64,000 bases of DNA from NCBI RefSeq assembly GCF_030167925.1, contig NZ_JASKUT010000002.1:1240001-1304000 (forward strand), written 5' to 3'. This stretch comes from Paenibacillus silviterrae (GTDB taxonomy: Bacteria > Bacillota > Bacilli > Paenibacillales > NBRC-103111). Position numbers and translations under genes: made by a program. Below are positions 63,389 through 64,000 of this stretch, in pieces. Numbering within the stretch: the stretch's first letter is position 1; every line of letters begins with the position of its first letter. The notes beneath the pieces were generated by a model. The model was not told where the DNA came from. It ran no database searches and saw only the letters and a program-made list of their open reading frames with translations.

Positions 63389-63700
63389 ATGAGCCCCAAA
63401 GTTGAACAAGCCTTGCAGATCGCTTTACAGAACTGGAGCTCCATGGCTCGGGCGGATCACGAGGATTCGGAAGCGGCAGCGAACGCATTTGAAGCGTCCT
63501 TTTATCGATTCATCGACGCCGTGCGGGAATGGGCTTCCGGTTTAGAGCCACAGCCTGAAACGATTGAAGCCTTCTTGGAGCTGCCCATGGTGCAAGAGAT
63601 GATTGACCTTCTTCCAGCGCCGCTCTATCTAAACTTCGAAACCGAAGCCGAGCTCATTGTACACAATAAGCTTCGAGTCGAAGAGGATAAGTACGATTAA
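63389..63700 (+). CDS. Small hypothetical protein
   Basis: The 103-residue acidic protein has no signal peptide or membrane segment and is predicted mostly helical (VEQALQIALQNWSSMARADH, then EAFLELPMVQEMIDLLPAPL). I do not recognise its family. AAGGAGG 7 bases before the ATG at 63389 and normal base composition argue it is real; a TTG at 63383 is too close to that box. It is followed by a perfect 12-base terminator stem shared with the convergent HIT gene. Confidence 0.75.
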   Translation: MSPKVEQALQIALQNWSSMARADHEDSEAAANAFEASFYRFIDAVREWASGLEPQPETIEAFLELPMVQEMIDLLPAPLYLNFETEAELIVHNKLRVEEDKYD

Positions 63701-63714
63701 CGGTTCCCTGTGCG

Positions 63715-63742
63715 ACAAAGGCAGCCCATCGGCTGCCTTTGT
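63715..63742. terminator. Perfect bidirectional terminator
   Basis: ACAAAGGCAGCC (63715-63726) and GGCTGCCTTTGT (63731-63742) form a perfect 12-base stem with a 4-base loop. Confidence 0.92.
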
Positions 63743-63757
63743 GTATGAAACGCCTTG

Positions 63758-64000
63758 TTATCCGCTGAGTGGTTCACCGTAGAATACATGAAAATGAAGA
63801 TGCTTGGAGTCTTGGTACCTCCCCAAATTTGTCAGCACCCTGCACGCTCCATACTCGGACTGCACTTGCGATGCTACCTTTTTAACAACGTCCATCAGCT
63901 CCAGTAAGAGCTCATTGTCTTCCGGTTCCAGTGTTAGTAGAGAAGAAATATGCTTCTTAGGAATCGTGACGATGTGAACAGGATAATACGGGCGAGTGTG
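63758..64000 (-). CDS. HIT-family protein, C-terminal part (start lies outside window)
   Basis: The minus strand is open from the window edge to a TAA at 63758-63760, giving 80 residues. It contains the histidine triad HLHFHVF near the C-terminus, and VHIVTIPKKHISSLL is the family strand before it. HIT proteins hydrolyse or transfer nucleoside monophosphates (Hint-like AMP-lysine or dinucleoside polyphosphate hydrolases). The missing N-terminal part would carry the first strands of the fold. Confidence 0.9.
   Translation of the reverse strand, partial: HTRPYYPVHIVTIPKKHISSLLTLEPEDNELLLELMDVVKKVASQVQSEYGACRVLTNLGRYQDSKHLHFHVFYGEPLSG

Noticed and set aside
63194..63409. Minus-strand frame of 71 codons between the FAD oxidoreductase and the small hypothetical gene
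   Set aside because: The product looks faintly protein-like, but there is no ribosome binding site for any start. It also overlaps the ribosome binding site and start of the plus-strand gene.

Overview
The window looks like a chromosomal segment of a spore-forming Paenibacillus-type Firmicute, about 50% GC by eye. The evidence is a GerA-type germinant receptor operon, a YheC/YheD coat-associated ATP-grasp protein, a 5TM sporulation-type histidine kinase, many AraC regulators, YesM/YesN two-component pairs and Lpl/Ytc-type sugar ABC importers. Ribosome binding sites are strong (AAGGAGG-like), TTG starts are frequent, and Rho-independent terminators are clear. I saw no rRNA, tRNA, CRISPR array, insertion sequence or phage gene.

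Layout. 1-2.7 kb: a 5'-truncated-in-window AraC regulator divergent from a GH2 beta-glucuronidase. 2.7-5 kb: an orphan histidine kinase and YheC/D. 5-9.8 kb: two sugar-metabolism pairs (Gfo/Idh/MocA dehydrogenase with a TIM-barrel isomerase; isomerase with a D-2-hydroxyacid dehydrogenase) around an AraC gene. 10-21 kb: two orphan sugar-binding lipoproteins, AraC and LacI regulators, a GH42 beta-galactosidase and a GH95 alpha-L-fucosidase. 21-28.6 kb: a GH13 alpha-glucosidase, a large secreted beta-propeller/FIMAH protein divergent from a GntR regulator fused to a solute-binding-protein fold, and a DoxX protein. 28.7-34.7 kb: an operon of binding protein, two permeases and a sulfatase, with an AraC regulator upstream. 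35-38 kb: a DedA protein, an AraC regulator and a PL22-like propeller protein. 38-42 kb: the gerA-C-D-B operon. 42-44.8 kb: a chemotaxis receptor under a c-di-GMP-I riboswitch, a Dabb protein and an intergenic repeat array. 44.8-54 kb: a six-gene yesM-yesN-ABC-GH31 operon. 54-64 kb: a Gfo/Idh/MocA protein divergent from a DUF2264 protein, a third orphan binding protein divergent from an AraC regulator, a three-gene operon (FAD oxidoreductase, MBL hydrolase, histidine phosphatase), a small hypothetical gene and a partial HIT gene.

How the genes fit together. Most of the window handles plant or algal glycans. Importers bring in oligosaccharides; cytoplasmic or cell-associated glycosidases (beta-glucuronidase, beta-galactosidase, alpha-fucosidase, alpha-xylosidase, alpha-glucosidase) and a sulfatase trim them; oxidoreductases and isomerases process the released sugars. 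Each small module carries its own AraC, LacI, GntR or YesMN sensor. The alpha-xylosidase, beta-galactosidase and alpha-fucosidase together match the side chains of fucogalactoxyloglucan, but this is an inference from families only.

Most notable: the c-di-GMP riboswitch with a visible antiterminator/terminator arrangement; the GntR-SBP fusion with repeated operator-like sites; three paralogous orphan binding proteins; a degenerate palindromic repeat array; and a Gfo/Idh/MocA protein lacking the signature lysine.
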